A stretch of DNA of 29,737 nucleotides from Lentisphaeria bacterium (GCA_900768515.1 CAAGDG010000124.1:1-29737), one strand, 5' to 3'; numbered from the stretch's first letter, positions 18,521 to 26,893 are shown. Notes: generated from the letters alone by a model not told the origin. Numbers and translations: made by a program.

Positions 18521-19747
18521 TTACGTGTGGTAGTCCGCGTTGATCTTCACATATTCGTGGGAGACGTCGCAGGTCCAGACCCAGTACTCCGCCGCGCCGT
18601 CGGCGAGGTCGATCAGCACCGTGAACTCCCGCTGCGCCACGATGCCGGAGAGTTCCTCCTCCGGAGTCCCGGCGTCGCCGCCCTGCAGCACCACCGGTTT
18701 GCCGTCGTAGTAGATGTTGGTGTGGTCGGGATTGAATGCCGCGCCGGAGTAGCCGAGCGCCGCCACCACGCGCCCCCAGTTCGGATCGCCGCCGTACCAG
18801 GCGGTTTTGCAGAGCAGGGAGTTCGCCACCGCCTCGGCGCAGAGCCGGGCATCCTGCTTCGACTCGGCGTGGACCACTTTGACGGTCACGAATTTGGTTG
18901 CGCCTTCGCCGTCCATGACCATCTCCCGGGCGAGGCGCTGCATGACCGCGAGCAGTGCTTCGCGGAAGCGTTCCGCCTGGGGCGTGCCTCCCCGGATTTC
19001 GGCGCCGGAGAGACCGTTGGCCATGATGATGACGGTGTCGTTGGTGCTCATGTCGCCGTCGACGGTGATCCGGTTGAAGGACTCTTCCGCATTGGCGGCG
19101 ATCATTTCGCGCAGCAGCATATTGTCGATTTTCGCGTCGGTTGTGATGTAGCAGAGCATGGTTGCGTGCGGCACCTTCAACGCCGGATCGATCATGCCCG
19201 CGCCCTTGGTCATGGCGCCGATGGATAGGACGATGCCATCGATTTCAAGCTCGACCGCCACCGATTTGGGCACGGTGTCGGTGGTCATGATGGCCCGCGC
19301 GGCCTCGGCTCCGCCTTCGGAACTCAGGGCGTCGGCGGCCAGTTCGATTCCTTTTTTGACTGTTTCCATCGGCATCTGAACGCCGATTCGTCCGGTGGAG
19401 GAGACCACCACCTCTTCCGGGCGGATTCCGAGCCGGTTGGCGGCCAGCACACAGGTCGCTTCGGCGTTGGCCAGCCCGGTCGGACCGGTGCAGGCGTTGG
19501 CGTTGCCGGAGTTGATGACCGCTGCGCGGATGAACTCCTCCGACAGCACCCGGCGGCGGCAGAGCTGCACCGGGGCGGCTGCGAAGGTGCAGCTGGTGAA
19601 GGCTCCGGCGAAGTTGGCCGGCACCTCGGATTCGATCATTGCGAAATCGGGTGCTCCGTTCCGTTTGAAGCCGGCGGTGACTCCGGCGGCCCGGAATCCG
19701 CGCGGAGTCGTGACCGACCCGTGATCCAGAAACTTATAATGTGTCAT
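18521..19747 (-). CDS. argJ: Bifunctional ornithine acetyltransferase / N-acetylglutamate synthase
   Basis: ArgJ moves the acetyl group from N-acetylornithine to glutamate in the cyclic arginine pathway. The 408-residue protein has VINSGNANACTG, STGRIG and TKGAGMI. The autoproteolysis site is HATML, with T196 as the new N-terminal nucleophile of the beta chain. It also has the C-terminal YVKINADY signature. The start at 19747 is chosen because GGAGA lies 8 bases before it; 19762 is possible. It overlaps the end of queF by 14 bases, which indicates translational coupling. No other arg genes are present. Confidence 0.93.
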   Translation of the reverse strand: MTHYKFLDHGSVTTPRGFRAAGVTAGFKRNGAPDFAMIESEVPANFAGAFTSCTFAAAPVQLCRRRVLSEEFIRAAVINSGNANACTGPTGLANAEATCVLAANRLGIRPEEVVVSSTGRIGVQMPMETVKKGIELAADALSSEGGAEAARAIMTTDTVPKSVAVELEIDGIVLSIGAMTKGAGMIDPALKVPHATMLCYITTDAKIDNMLLREMIAANAEESFNRITVDGDMSTNDTVIIMANGLSGAEIRGGTPQAERFREALLAVMQRLAREMVMDGEGATKFVTVKVVHAESKQDARLCAEAVANSLLCKTAWYGGDPNWGRVVAALGYSGAAFNPDHTNIYYDGKPVVLQGGDAGTPEEELSGIVAQREFTVLIDLADGAAEYWVWTCDVSHEYVKINADYHT

Positions 19748-20171
19748 CGATCCGGTCTCCATAAGAGGCTTTGACGTTGATTGAGATTCCGCCGCGGGGA
19801 CGGAATCGGCCGATCACCTCCGCGCGCCGGGGCGAACAAGCCTTGACGATCGCGTCGAGGATGGTGTTGACCGACTCTTCGTGGAAGGTGCTGCTGTTGC
19901 GGAAAGAGTACAGATACAGTTTGAGCGATTTGCTCTCGATGCACTTGTCGTCGGGCACGTAGCGTATGATGATGTGGCCGAAGTCGGGCTGGCCGGTCAC
20001 CGGGCAGAGCGAGGTGTATTCCGGACAGTCGAATTCGATCAGGTAGTCACGGTCGGCGTAGAGGTTGGTGAAGGTCTCCAGCCGCGCCTCCTCGGGGGAG
20101 GTCGGATAGTTCCTCTCCGACGCCGACAGCAGAGTCAGAGTATTGAAACGTTCTTTCGATGCTTTTTCCAT
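19734..20171 (-). CDS. queF: NADPH-dependent 7-cyano-7-deazaguanine reductase (preQ0 reductase)
   Basis: QueF reduces preQ0 to preQ1 on the way to queuosine in tRNA. The 145-residue protein is the short single-domain type I form. It has the catalytic C56 in SLCPVTGQPDFG, D63, the ESKSLKLYLYSFRN motif that binds NADPH, and a FHEE segment contacting substrate. The start follows AGGAAAG. Just before that, the mRNA can form a 7-bp hairpin CCGCCGG/CCGGCGG with an AAAA loop (20186-20203), which abuts the ribosome-binding site and might affect translation. I see no preQ1 riboswitch. It is first in queF-argJ-purQ. Confidence 0.94.
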   Translation of the reverse strand: MEKASKERFNTLTLLSASERNYPTSPEEARLETFTNLYADRDYLIEFDCPEYTSLCPVTGQPDFGHIIIRYVPDDKCIESKSLKLYLYSFRNSSTFHEESVNTILDAIVKACSPRRAEVIGRFRPRGGISINVKASYGDRIDDTL

Positions 20172-20283
20172 GAGATTGCTTTCCTCCGCCGGTTTTCCGG
20201 CGGTTTTCGAAGTGATTCTCTATTAAAATAGCACCTTCTCGGCACTATTTCGCTATTAAACCGAAAAAATGAGAATTTTTTTC

Positions 20284-20312
20284 TTGATTTTTTGCGAGAC
20301 CGTCATTATATT
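20284..20312 (+). promoter_or_regulatory. Promoter of the small exported protein gene
   Basis: TTGATT (20284-20289) is spaced 17 bp from TATATT (20307-20312). It lies about 75 bases before the start at 20386, and its form matches other promoters here. Confidence 0.6.
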
Positions 20313-20385
20313 GCAACCGTATACCGAAAATTGGAATGTCGATTCGAGCGGATTGTTCGTAAATTAACATGAAGGATGGAACCAA

Positions 20386-20838
20386 ATGAGATTCGGCAAG
20401 ACTATTCTGGCGGCTATGATTCTGGCTCTGACGGTGACCGGCGCTGCGAGCTTCGGCGCGAACACCTCCGAAGAGCTTGCGGAAACGGGTGCCTGGGTGA
20501 TGAAGCCGGTGGAAAAGCTCAGTCGCGGAATTGCCAACGTTGCGTTTGGTCCGCTTGAGATTCTGATGAAGGGGTGGGATGTGACCCAGGAGGAGGGCGG
20601 CATCGCCGGAATCACCTTCGGAACGCTCAAGGGCGTCTCCTTTTGCATCGCCCGTGAAGTGGTCGGTGTGGTCGACATCGTGACCTTCCTCTTCCCGCTG
20701 CCGGGCTGCCCGGAGGATCCGACCGATGCCGGCTGGGGGTATGGTCCGATCATGTATCCGGCCTGGGTGGTCGATGTCAAGCATAATGCGTTCGGTTTCG
20801 TCTTCGACGATGATGTGATGGTCTCCCCCGCCTACTGA
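20386..20838 (+). CDS. Small exported protein, exosortase system-associated (TIGR04073-like)
   Basis: This 150-residue protein has an N-terminal signal peptide (about 1-24, ending GAASFG before AN). Its core resembles the TIGR04073 family, which occurs in organisms with exosortase/PEP-CTERM systems: KLSRGIANVAFGPLEILMK, then a Gly-rich LKG.....REVVGVVDIVTF and a Pro-rich GYGPIMYPAW. That match is from memory of the family pattern. Its biochemical role is unknown, and no exosortase or PEP-CTERM substrate is in the window. It is a single-gene unit with a clear promoter, an AAGGA site 9 bases before the ATG and a strong terminator. Confidence 0.65.
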   Translation: MRFGKTILAAMILALTVTGAASFGANTSEELAETGAWVMKPVEKLSRGIANVAFGPLEILMKGWDVTQEEGGIAGITFGTLKGVSFCIAREVVGVVDIVTFLFPLPGCPEDPTDAGWGYGPIMYPAWVVDVKHNAFGFVFDDDVMVSPAY

Positions 20839-20870
20839 GGGAGCGGCCGTCCGGCTTTCGCAAGAACGAT

Positions 20871-20907
20871 CGTCCGCACCGGAATCTGGACCGGTGCGGA
20901 CGTTTTT
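20871..20907 (+). terminator. Terminator of the small exported protein gene
   Basis: A perfect 12-bp stem (CGTCCGCACCGG with CCGGTGCGGACG, 8-base loop) is followed by TTTTT. Confidence 0.92.
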
Positions 20908-20942
20908 GATTGAAACAGCAATCAGTTACGGATTTTTTCAAG

Positions 20943-22043
20943 ATGAGTTTCGCCTGTGGTTTCGTCGGACTGCCGAATGTCGGCAAGTCCACCTTGTTCA
21001 ACGCGCTCTGCAAGGGGGGGGCGGAGGCCGCCAACTTCCCCTTCTGTACCATCGAACCCAACACCGGAATCGTGCCGGTGCCGGATGAGCGGCTGCAGGT
21101 CCTCTCCGACCTGGAGCACTCCGGGCGGATCGTTCCGGCGACGATGAAGTTCATCGACATTGCCGGCCTGGTCAAGGGCGCCAGCCAGGGGCAGGGGCTG
21201 GGCAATCAGTTTCTGGGGCACATCCGCGGAGTGGACGCCGTTGCCCATGTGGTGCGGCTTTTTGAAGATCCTGATGTGGTTCACGTCGACGGGCGGCTCG
21301 ATCCGGTCAGCGACCTTGATGTGATTCTGACCGAACTCATGCTGGCCGACCTCGAGTCGCTTGAAAAGCGGCGTGACAAGGCCTACAAGCAGGCCCGTTC
21401 CGGGGAGGCCGACGCCAAACTGGAGTACGAGCTGATCAAGTCGCTCGCGGACCAGCTCTCCGAGGGGCGGGTCCCGGAGTACGACCGCGACAACCCGAAG
21501 GTGGTCGAGCTGGTTCGGGAGTTCGGGCTGCTTTCGATGATGCCGGCTTTCGTCTGCGCGAACACCGACGAGAATACCTTCCGGAACTTTGCCGACGACC
21601 CGAAGGCGAAAGCTCTGACGGAGTTTGCCGCACAGCACCACATGGAGGTGGTGCCGGTCTGTGCGAAGCTGGAAGAGGAGCTCGGCCAGCTTGAGCCGGA
21701 CGAGGCGGCGATGTTCATGGAGGAGCTGGGCATGTCCGAAACCGGTCTCGCCCGGGTCATCCGGACCGGCTACCGGCTGCTCGATTACATTACGTTCTTC
21801 ACGGCTGGACCGATGGAGTCCCGCGCCTGGACGGTCACACGGGGAACGCCCGCGCCGCAGGCGGCGGGAAAAATCCACACCGACCTCTGCCGCGGATTCA
21901 TCCGGATGGAAACGGTCTCCTACGAGGATCTGGTCGCCGCCGGCGGCTGGAGCAAGGCGCAGGCGGCCGGAAAACTCCGGATCGAAGGCAAAGAGTATCT
22001 GATTCAGGATGGAGATGTGATTCACGTTCGATTTTCGGTTTGA
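20943..22043 (+). CDS. ychF: Obg-like ATPase YchF (redox-regulated ribosome-associated ATPase)
   Basis: YchF is a universally conserved P-loop ATPase that associates with ribosomes. The 366-residue protein has the P-loop GLPNVGKSTLFNAL near the start and DIAGLVKGASQGQGLGNQFL (switch II). VCANTDEN stands at the G4 site; YchF lacks the GTP-specific NKxD and prefers ATP. A coiled helical domain follows (about 130-210), and a C-terminal TGS domain ends in GDVIHVRFSV. The start at 20943 matches the family's MSFxCGxVGLPN beginning, but it has no strong ribosome-binding site. A TTG at 20910 is a less likely alternative. Confidence 0.95.
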   Translation: MSFACGFVGLPNVGKSTLFNALCKGGAEAANFPFCTIEPNTGIVPVPDERLQVLSDLEHSGRIVPATMKFIDIAGLVKGASQGQGLGNQFLGHIRGVDAVAHVVRLFEDPDVVHVDGRLDPVSDLDVILTELMLADLESLEKRRDKAYKQARSGEADAKLEYELIKSLADQLSEGRVPEYDRDNPKVVELVREFGLLSMMPAFVCANTDENTFRNFADDPKAKALTEFAAQHHMEVVPVCAKLEEELGQLEPDEAAMFMEELGMSETGLARVIRTGYRLLDYITFFTAGPMESRAWTVTRGTPAPQAAGKIHTDLCRGFIRMETVSYEDLVAAGGWSKAQAAGKLRIEGKEYLIQDGDVIHVRFSV

Positions 22044-22067
22044 AAAACGGTTTTTTTACGCTATATT
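22040..22067 (+). promoter_or_regulatory. Probable promoter of the dksA-like/lspA pair
   Basis: TTGAAA (22040-22045), overlapping the ychF stop codon, is spaced 16 bp from TATATT (22062-22067). It lies about 70 bases before the dksA-like gene. Confidence 0.5.
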
Positions 22068-22136
22068 ATATACTCCCGAATAATTTGCTGATGCGTTGGA
22101 ATGAGAGAACCTTTTACCGACGGAGGGGAATTGAAT

Positions 22137-22535
22137 ATGGCGAAGAAAACCAATAAACTGGTCTTCGAGGGGAAGGACAAGGAGCATTACGATGCTCTGA
22201 TGCGTGCCCGTGAAGTGGTGATGCAGCAGATGCAGTACCACGCCGAAGATGCGCTCGATTGCAGCAATGCCGACAAGCGCGGCGTCACGACCCACATGGC
22301 GGACATCTCCAGTGACAACTCCCGTCACGAGATGGAACTGCGTCTGATGACCGAGGAAGGGAACGTTCTCCAGCTGATCGAAGACGCGATCAAGCGTCTG
22401 GTCGACGGGGAATACGGGCGTTGCCAGGAGTGCGGAGAGATGATCTCCGAAGGGCGCCTGGCGATCCGTCCCTACGCGGTCTTCTGCGTGAAGTGCAAGT
22501 CCAAACACGAAAAAATGATGAATGGCGGATTCTGA
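22137..22535 (+). CDS. TraR/DksA-family zinc-finger regulator
   Basis: This 132-residue protein has an N-terminal coiled-coil-like helical region (about 14-90) and a C-terminal C4 zinc finger: C96-x2-C99, 17 residues, C117-x2-C120. That is the DksA/TraR spacing. Such proteins enter the RNA polymerase secondary channel and modulate initiation, often with ppGpp. The acidic tip is less canonical than in E. coli DksA (MADISSD rather than the DPADRA context), so true DksA activity is not certain. GGAGGGG lies 8 bases before the ATG. Its last 14 bases overlap lspA, so the two are translationally coupled. Confidence 0.85.
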   Translation: MAKKTNKLVFEGKDKEHYDALMRAREVVMQQMQYHAEDALDCSNADKRGVTTHMADISSDNSRHEMELRLMTEEGNVLQLIEDAIKRLVDGEYGRCQECGEMISEGRLAIRPYAVFCVKCKSKHEKMMNGGF

Positions 22536-23073
22536 CCGTAGTGACCTGATCAAAGCCGGTTCCGGGCGTGAGCGCATGGTACTGGGAGCCGCGCTCGCCG
22601 CCGCCGGTTTTGTATTGCTGCTTGACCAGATGACCAAGATCGTGGTCGAGCGGGAGTTTATTCTTCACGAGAGCCGTCCGGTCTGGGACGGTTTCTTCTC
22701 TCTGACGTTTGTCCGCAACTACGGCGCGGCCTGGAGCATGTTCAGCGGCTACGGCTGGTTTCTGCTGGCGGTGGCGCTGCTGGTCACGGTGGGGGCGCTC
22801 TGGTTTTTCCGCTATCTGACCGACGGGTTCATTGAGCGTTACTTCGCGATTTTCGTCATTCTCGGCGGAGTCGCCGGCAACTCGATCGACCGGATCTGGC
22901 GGGGCGCGGTGGTTGATTTCCTGGATTTCCATTTCCGTGGTTATCACTGGCCGGTTTTCAACGTGGCGGATATTGCGATCTGCGTTGGCGTCGGCATTTT
23001 CATTCTTTCGAGTATTGTGCGCAAACCGCGGCGCGAGGCATCCGATTCGCCGGAAGAGGCGGAGTCGCACTGA
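22522..23073 (+). CDS. lspA: Lipoprotein signal peptidase (signal peptidase II)
   Basis: LspA is an inner-membrane aspartyl protease that removes lipoprotein signal peptides. The 183-residue protein has four hydrophobic segments (about 19-36, 62-95 with the NYGAAWSMF motif, 104-120, 148-165). The catalytic aspartates are D132 in GNSIDR...VVDF and D150 in FNVAD. Its tail is charged. The start overlaps the preceding regulator gene by 14 bases, and its ribosome-binding site would lie inside that gene. Confidence 0.94.
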   Translation: MADSDRSDLIKAGSGRERMVLGAALAAAGFVLLLDQMTKIVVEREFILHESRPVWDGFFSLTFVRNYGAAWSMFSGYGWFLLAVALLVTVGALWFFRYLTDGFIERYFAIFVILGGVAGNSIDRIWRGAVVDFLDFHFRGYHWPVFNVADIAICVGVGIFILSSIVRKPRREASDSPEEAESH

Positions 23074-23183
23074 CCTGTCTGTGCCCGGTTCCGCCGTCCG
23101 GTCGGGCGGAGGGCTGTTTTCGCTTCTCCGTGGACCTCCAATGGTCCGCGGGCTGCATTCTCCGGACAACAGGGGAGGAGTCC

Positions 23184-24680
23184 ATGAAGATCATCTCAGT
23201 TGAAACCATGCGGCGATTGGAGGGGGGCGCGATCCGCGGCGGCGTCCCCGGGGATGAACTCATGCGGCGGGCCGGAAACGGCGCCGCCGGTATCATCAAC
23301 CGGTTTGCCCGCGGCCGGTTCCGCCGGGTCGTCCTGCTGGGCGGCGGCGGCAACAACTGCGGCGACGCGCTGGTGGCGGCGGCCGGGCTGGAGCTGCCGG
23401 CGGTGGTGTATGCGATGCGTCCTCTGAGTGAACTGCGGAACGAGGCCCGGATCGCGGCCCGGAATCTGCCTGAATCGGTGCCGGTGAAGGTGTTCGATAC
23501 GCTTTCCGAACGGGATATTGCTCCGGGCGACCTGATTGTGGACGGACTGCTCGGCATCGGTTTTTCCGGGGAACTCCGCCCGCGTTACGCCGCGTGGATC
23601 GATGTGGTCAACCGGAGCGGTCAACCGGTGATCGCGCTCGATCTTCCCTCCGGATTGAATGCCGACACCGGCCGGGTCGGTCCCGGCGGAGCGATCCGGG
23701 CGGCGATGACCATCACCTTCGGTTATCCTAAGCGGGGGATGTTTCTTGCGGAAGGTCCGCGCTGCACCGGTCCGATCCGCCTGGTTGAGATCGGCCTGGA
23801 GGCTCCGGACGCGGCCGAACCCGCCGAGGCGTATTTTTTTACCGACGCGGCGTCCGCCTGGCCGCGACCTGCGAATGATGTGCACAAGAACCGCCGCGGG
23901 CGGCTGCTGGTGGCGGCCGGAAGCGCCTCCTATTCCGGCGCCGCGGTGCTCGCTTCGCGGGCGGCGCTGCGGACCGGCGCGGGAATTGTGCGCATGGTGG
24001 TTCCCGCGACGCCGCTGGCGGCGGTGCCGGCGGCGTTGATCGTATCGCGTGTCGCGGATGAATCGGGCTGTTTCGGTCCGGCATCGCTGCCGGAACTGCG
24101 GCGGCAGCTGGCGGCGAGTGACGCCGTGGTTGCCGGGCCGGGCTGGGGAACCGGAGCCGGCCTCGGAGACGTCCTGTCCGAGTTGTTCGCCTTTTCCGGG
24201 CCGCTGCTGCTCGACGCGGACGCGCTGAATGTGGCCGCGCGCGAACCGCAGCGCTGGAACATGCGGGACAATCTTGTTCTGACCCCCCATCCCGGGGAGG
24301 CGGCCCGGCTGGCGGCGGCGTTTGGCATCCCGACCGGGGCCGACCGGGGGGAGTTTGCGGCGAACCTGGCGGCGAGGCTGGGGGCGGTGGTGGTGCTCAA
24401 GGGGCCTCAGAGTGTGGTGGCCGCGCCGGACGGGAGGCGGAGTTTCAACACTTCCGGTTCCGCGGCCCTGGCGACCGCGGGGAGCGGAGACGTGCTCTCC
24501 GGTACGATCGGCGCACTGCTGGCCGGCGGAGCGCTTCCGGCCTACGAGGCGGCCCGTCTCGGCGTCTTTCTGCACGGGCTGGCCGGAGAACAGGGGGGGG
24601 CGGGGACCATCGCCGATGATCTGCCTGACCGCTATCCGGCGCTGCTGGATGCGCTCTGCACGGGGTTTCCCGGCGCCTGA
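23184..24680 (+). CDS. nnr: Bifunctional NAD(P)H-hydrate epimerase / ADP-dependent dehydratase
   Basis: This repair enzyme restores NADH and NADPH damaged by hydration. The 498-residue protein joins an N-terminal epimerase (about 1-213; GGGGNNCGDALVA, GLLGIGFSGELR, LDLPSGLNADTG) to a C-terminal ribokinase-fold dehydratase (about 225-498). The second half has GSASYSGAAVLA, VAGPGWGTG, LLDADALN, LTPHPGEAARL and GSGDVLSGTIGALLAGG, with its catalytic aspartate in the last motif. Residue spacing and length are normal for the fused form (also called yjeF). GGGGAGGAG lies just before the ATG at 23184. It follows lspA by 110 bases on the same strand. Confidence 0.94.
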   Translation: MKIISVETMRRLEGGAIRGGVPGDELMRRAGNGAAGIINRFARGRFRRVVLLGGGGNNCGDALVAAAGLELPAVVYAMRPLSELRNEARIAARNLPESVPVKVFDTLSERDIAPGDLIVDGLLGIGFSGELRPRYAAWIDVVNRSGQPVIALDLPSGLNADTGRVGPGGAIRAAMTITFGYPKRGMFLAEGPRCTGPIRLVEIGLEAPDAAEPAEAYFFTDAASAWPRPANDVHKNRRGRLLVAAGSASYSGAAVLASRAALRTGAGIVRMVVPATPLAAVPAALIVSRVADESGCFGPASLPELRRQLAASDAVVAGPGWGTGAGLGDVLSELFAFSGPLLLDADALNVAAREPQRWNMRDNLVLTPHPGEAARLAAAFGIPTGADRGEFAANLAARLGAVVVLKGPQSVVAAPDGRRSFNTSGSAALATAGSGDVLSGTIGALLAGGALPAYEAARLGVFLHGLAGEQGGAGTIADDLPDRYPALLDALCTGFPGA

Positions 24681-24780
24681 CCTTTGAAGGCGAAATGCGT
24701 TTTTTGGGGGACGATGTTTGGGATTTCTCGGAATTTTGTGAAAAAATCCGAATTTTCTTCAAAAAAAATTGCGAGGCGGC

Positions 24781-24809
24781 TTGATTATTGGGGATTTCTT
24801 CACTATAAT
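24781..24809 (+). promoter_or_regulatory. Promoter of the 60-residue protein gene
   Basis: TTGATT (24781-24786) is spaced 17 bp from a perfect TATAAT (24804-24809). It lies 48 bases before the start codon and is among the strongest promoters in the window. Confidence 0.8.
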
Positions 24810-24857
24810 TAGTGTCAGGTAGTCGCAACCACCAACTCAGTGAAGGGAGACTGGACC

Positions 24858-25040
24858 ATGAAGCATGAATTTTATGACGTGAAGGCCAAGGCGAAGGTCA
24901 CTGCGGAGATCACCGATTTTGTGACCTACGGGGAAGAGGGACGCAAGCGTTACGCTTTCAAGGGAAAGACCGCTGACGGCCGCAGCCTCACCGCTTTCGT
25001 CGGCAAGGATGTCTGGGAGAAGGCCAAGGGCAAGAAGTAA
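24858..25040 (+). CDS. Small basic protein of unknown function
   Basis: I do not recognise this 60-residue protein with certainty. It begins MKHEFYDVKAKAKV and has a short central stretch RYAFKGKTADGRSL followed by FVGKD. Its lysine-rich end is EKAKGKK. The pattern suggests a small beta-rich fold and nucleic-acid or ribosome contact, but this is a guess. The case for a real gene is good: near-consensus promoter, GGGAGA site 7 bases before the ATG, and a strong terminator 26 bases after the stop. That makes it a highly expressed single-gene unit. Confidence 0.78.
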   Translation: MKHEFYDVKAKAKVTAEITDFVTYGEEGRKRYAFKGKTADGRSLTAFVGKDVWEKAKGKK

Positions 25041-25065
25041 TCCGGACTTCCGTCTGTGATTTGTG

Positions 25066-25099
25066 AACTCCCGACTCCGGATGGAGCCGGGAGTTTTTT
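25066..25099 (+). terminator. Terminator of the 60-residue protein gene
   Basis: AACTCCCG pairs with CGGGAGTT, with an inner CTCC/GGAG stem, followed by TTTTTT. Confidence 0.88.
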
Positions 25100-25143
25100 G
25101 CTCCGGAGTCTCTTTTCGGAAAGAGCTGTTCACGGGGGTGCGC

Positions 25144-26154
25144 ATGTTGTTCGATGGAATTTACAACGGGCGGCGGGTGCTGGTCACCGGGCATGCCGGT
25201 TTCAAAGGGGCCTGGCTTGCCGCCTGGCTGGTCCGGCTCGGTGCAAAGGTCTGCGGTATTTCATTGCGTCCGCATTTTGAACCGAACCACTTCAGACTGC
25301 TCTCGCTGCCCGTGCAGTCGGAGTGGTGCGACATCCGGGAGCCGGGAGAGTTGAGTACGATTGTCGGAGAGGTTCGGCCGGAGATCGTCTTTCATTTCGC
25401 GTCGCAGTCCTCGCCGGAACGGGCTTGGGAAGAGCCGGAATTCACCTATTCGGTCAATGTGATGGGGTGTGTCCATCTGCTCGACGCGGTGCGCAGGACG
25501 CCGGGGTGCCGCGCCGTGGTTGTCGCGCTTCCCGGCGGGGGGCGGAGCGGACCGGATCCGCTGGCGGCGTCCGGTCGCTGCGTCGCGGAGGTGCTCGCCT
25601 CCTACCGGACAGGGGAGGAGGCGGTTCCGGTGGTCGGACTCCGCTCCGGAATTCTGGTCGGCGGGGGAGACTGGAACGCGGGGCGGCTGCTGCCCGATCT
25701 GGTGCGCGCGGCGCTTCAGCGCCGGAACGCGATCCTGCCGGCGGCGAATTCCGGCTTCTGTTGCCGGCACGTGCTCGATTTTGCCGCGGACGCCCTGGAG
25801 ACAGGACGGCGATTGTTGTCCGGCGAGGATTTTACGCCCGCGGTTCCGGAGAATTCTCCCGCGCCCTTTTCCGTCGCTGATGCGGTGAGGGCGGCGGTCG
25901 CCGCCTGGCCGGAACTTGCGGTGGAGACGACCGGCGGGGAGATGTCGCCGGCCGGTTTTGTAACCGATCCCGTGTGTGTTCCGGTCTGGAACCCGGAGGA
26001 GGCGGTTGCGCGGGCGGCCGCCTGGTATCGGGCGTTCCACCGTGACGGGGAGCTTTCCACCGCCGCGGATCTGGATGCCTATCTTGAGGCGGCCCGGCGG
26101 AACGGCGCCTCCTGGCTGGATGGGAAAATGGAGAGCCCGGCGGCCGGAGCTTGA
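25144..26154 (+). CDS. Degenerate CDP-glucose 4,6-dehydratase homologue (extended SDR)
   Basis: This 336-residue protein aligns with RfbG-type CDP-glucose 4,6-dehydratases: GKRVFVTGHTGFKGSWL-like VLVTGHAGFKGAWL (13-25), KPEIVFHxAAQ-like RPEIVFHFASQ, TYSVNVMGCVHLLDAVR, and GNVxGGGDW-like SGILVGGGDWNAGRLLPDLVRA. The catalytic part is lost. The TSDKCYEN...YxSSK region of active enzymes, normally about 20 residues longer, has shrunk to VALPGGGRSGPDPLAASGRC. Tyr and Lys of Y-x3-K are replaced by Leu and Arg. It probably binds nucleotide or nucleotide-sugar but does not dehydrate. No other deoxysugar genes are near. It may be a pseudoenzyme or a decaying gene, though the frame is intact. The start at 25144 has a GGGGGTG-type site. 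Confidence 0.72.
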   Translation: MLFDGIYNGRRVLVTGHAGFKGAWLAAWLVRLGAKVCGISLRPHFEPNHFRLLSLPVQSEWCDIREPGELSTIVGEVRPEIVFHFASQSSPERAWEEPEFTYSVNVMGCVHLLDAVRRTPGCRAVVVALPGGGRSGPDPLAASGRCVAEVLASYRTGEEAVPVVGLRSGILVGGGDWNAGRLLPDLVRAALQRRNAILPAANSGFCCRHVLDFAADALETGRRLLSGEDFTPAVPENSPAPFSVADAVRAAVAAWPELAVETTGGEMSPAGFVTDPVCVPVWNPEEAVARAAAWYRAFHRDGELSTAADLDAYLEAARRNGASWLDGKMESPAAGA

Positions 26155-26250
26155 TCGTGCTCGCCGGTTTTCGGTTTCCTTCCGCGCAGGGTGCGGAGTG
26201 GATCAGCAGACCCGCTCGCGGATGTTGCCGCGGCGGGAAGGAGAGTGGAT

Positions 26251-26847
26251 ATGAGAATGATAAAATGTGCGGCGGCGATGTTCTGCGCGCTGGCGGTCGG
26301 CCTCGCGTTCGCTGCCGACGGTACCGGGAACGGCAAGCAAAAGGAGATGAATCCCATGTTGACAATCAAAACCAATTTCGGCGACGTGAAAGTGGAACTT
26401 TTTGAAAAAGAGGCGCCGATCACTGTCAAGAACTTTCTCGACTATGTCGATTCCGGATTTTACAAGGGGACGATTTTTCACCGGGTGATTCCGGGCTTCA
26501 TGATCCAGGGCGGCGGTTTCGACCGTTCCTTCAAGCAGAAGCAGACCCGGGAGCCGATCAAGAATGAGGCGGCCAACCAGCTGCCCAACCGGCGCGGCAC
26601 CTTGGCGATGGCCCGGACCAACGTGGTTGACAGCGCGACCTGCCAGTTCTTCATCAATCTGGTGGACAACGATTTCCTGAATTTCAAGGCGCCGACTCCC
26701 CAGCATTTCGGCTACTGCGTCTTCGGCCGGGTGGTCGAGGGGATGGAGGTCGTCGACAAGATTGCGGGAGTCAAGACCGGGGTCCGTGGAATGCACCGGG
26801 ATGTTCCGGTTGACGAAGTGGTGATCCTCGACGTCGTTCGCGACTGA
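26251..26847 (+). CDS. Exported cyclophilin-type peptidyl-prolyl isomerase
   Basis: This 198-residue protein has a signal peptide (about 1-21, ending AFA before ADG), so it probably acts in the periplasm. The cyclophilin domain (about 37-196) has the catalytic R78 in FHRVIPGFMIQGG, then LAMART, QFFINL and FGYCVFGRVVEGM. It catalyses proline cis-trans isomerisation in exported proteins. The usual Trp/His position before FGYCVFG reads PQHF, as in many bacterial PpiA proteins. The start at 26251 follows AAGGAGAG. The frame extends upstream without a site. It converges on thiC. Confidence 0.93.
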   Translation: MRMIKCAAAMFCALAVGLAFAADGTGNGKQKEMNPMLTIKTNFGDVKVELFEKEAPITVKNFLDYVDSGFYKGTIFHRVIPGFMIQGGGFDRSFKQKQTREPIKNEAANQLPNRRGTLAMARTNVVDSATCQFFINLVDNDFLNFKAPTPQHFGYCVFGRVVEGMEVVDKIAGVKTGVRGMHRDVPVDEVVILDVVRD

Positions 26848-26855
26848 AGATCACC

Positions 26856-26893
26856 GCGCCGTGCCGCGCCGGTTTGAAATCGCGGCACGGCGC
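26856..26893. terminator. Hairpin between the convergent cyclophilin and thiC genes
   Basis: A perfect 13-bp inverted repeat (GCGCCGTGCCGCG with CGCGGCACGGCGC, 12-base loop) lies 8 bases after the cyclophilin stop. No T tract follows on either strand, so it may protect 3' ends or block transcription from both sides rather than terminate in the classic way. Confidence 0.6.

Noticed and set aside
20172..20283. A preQ1 riboswitch before queF
   Set aside because: There is one plain 7-bp hairpin and AT-rich repeats (CTATTAAA twice), but no C-rich loop and A-rich tail pairing of a preQ1 aptamer.
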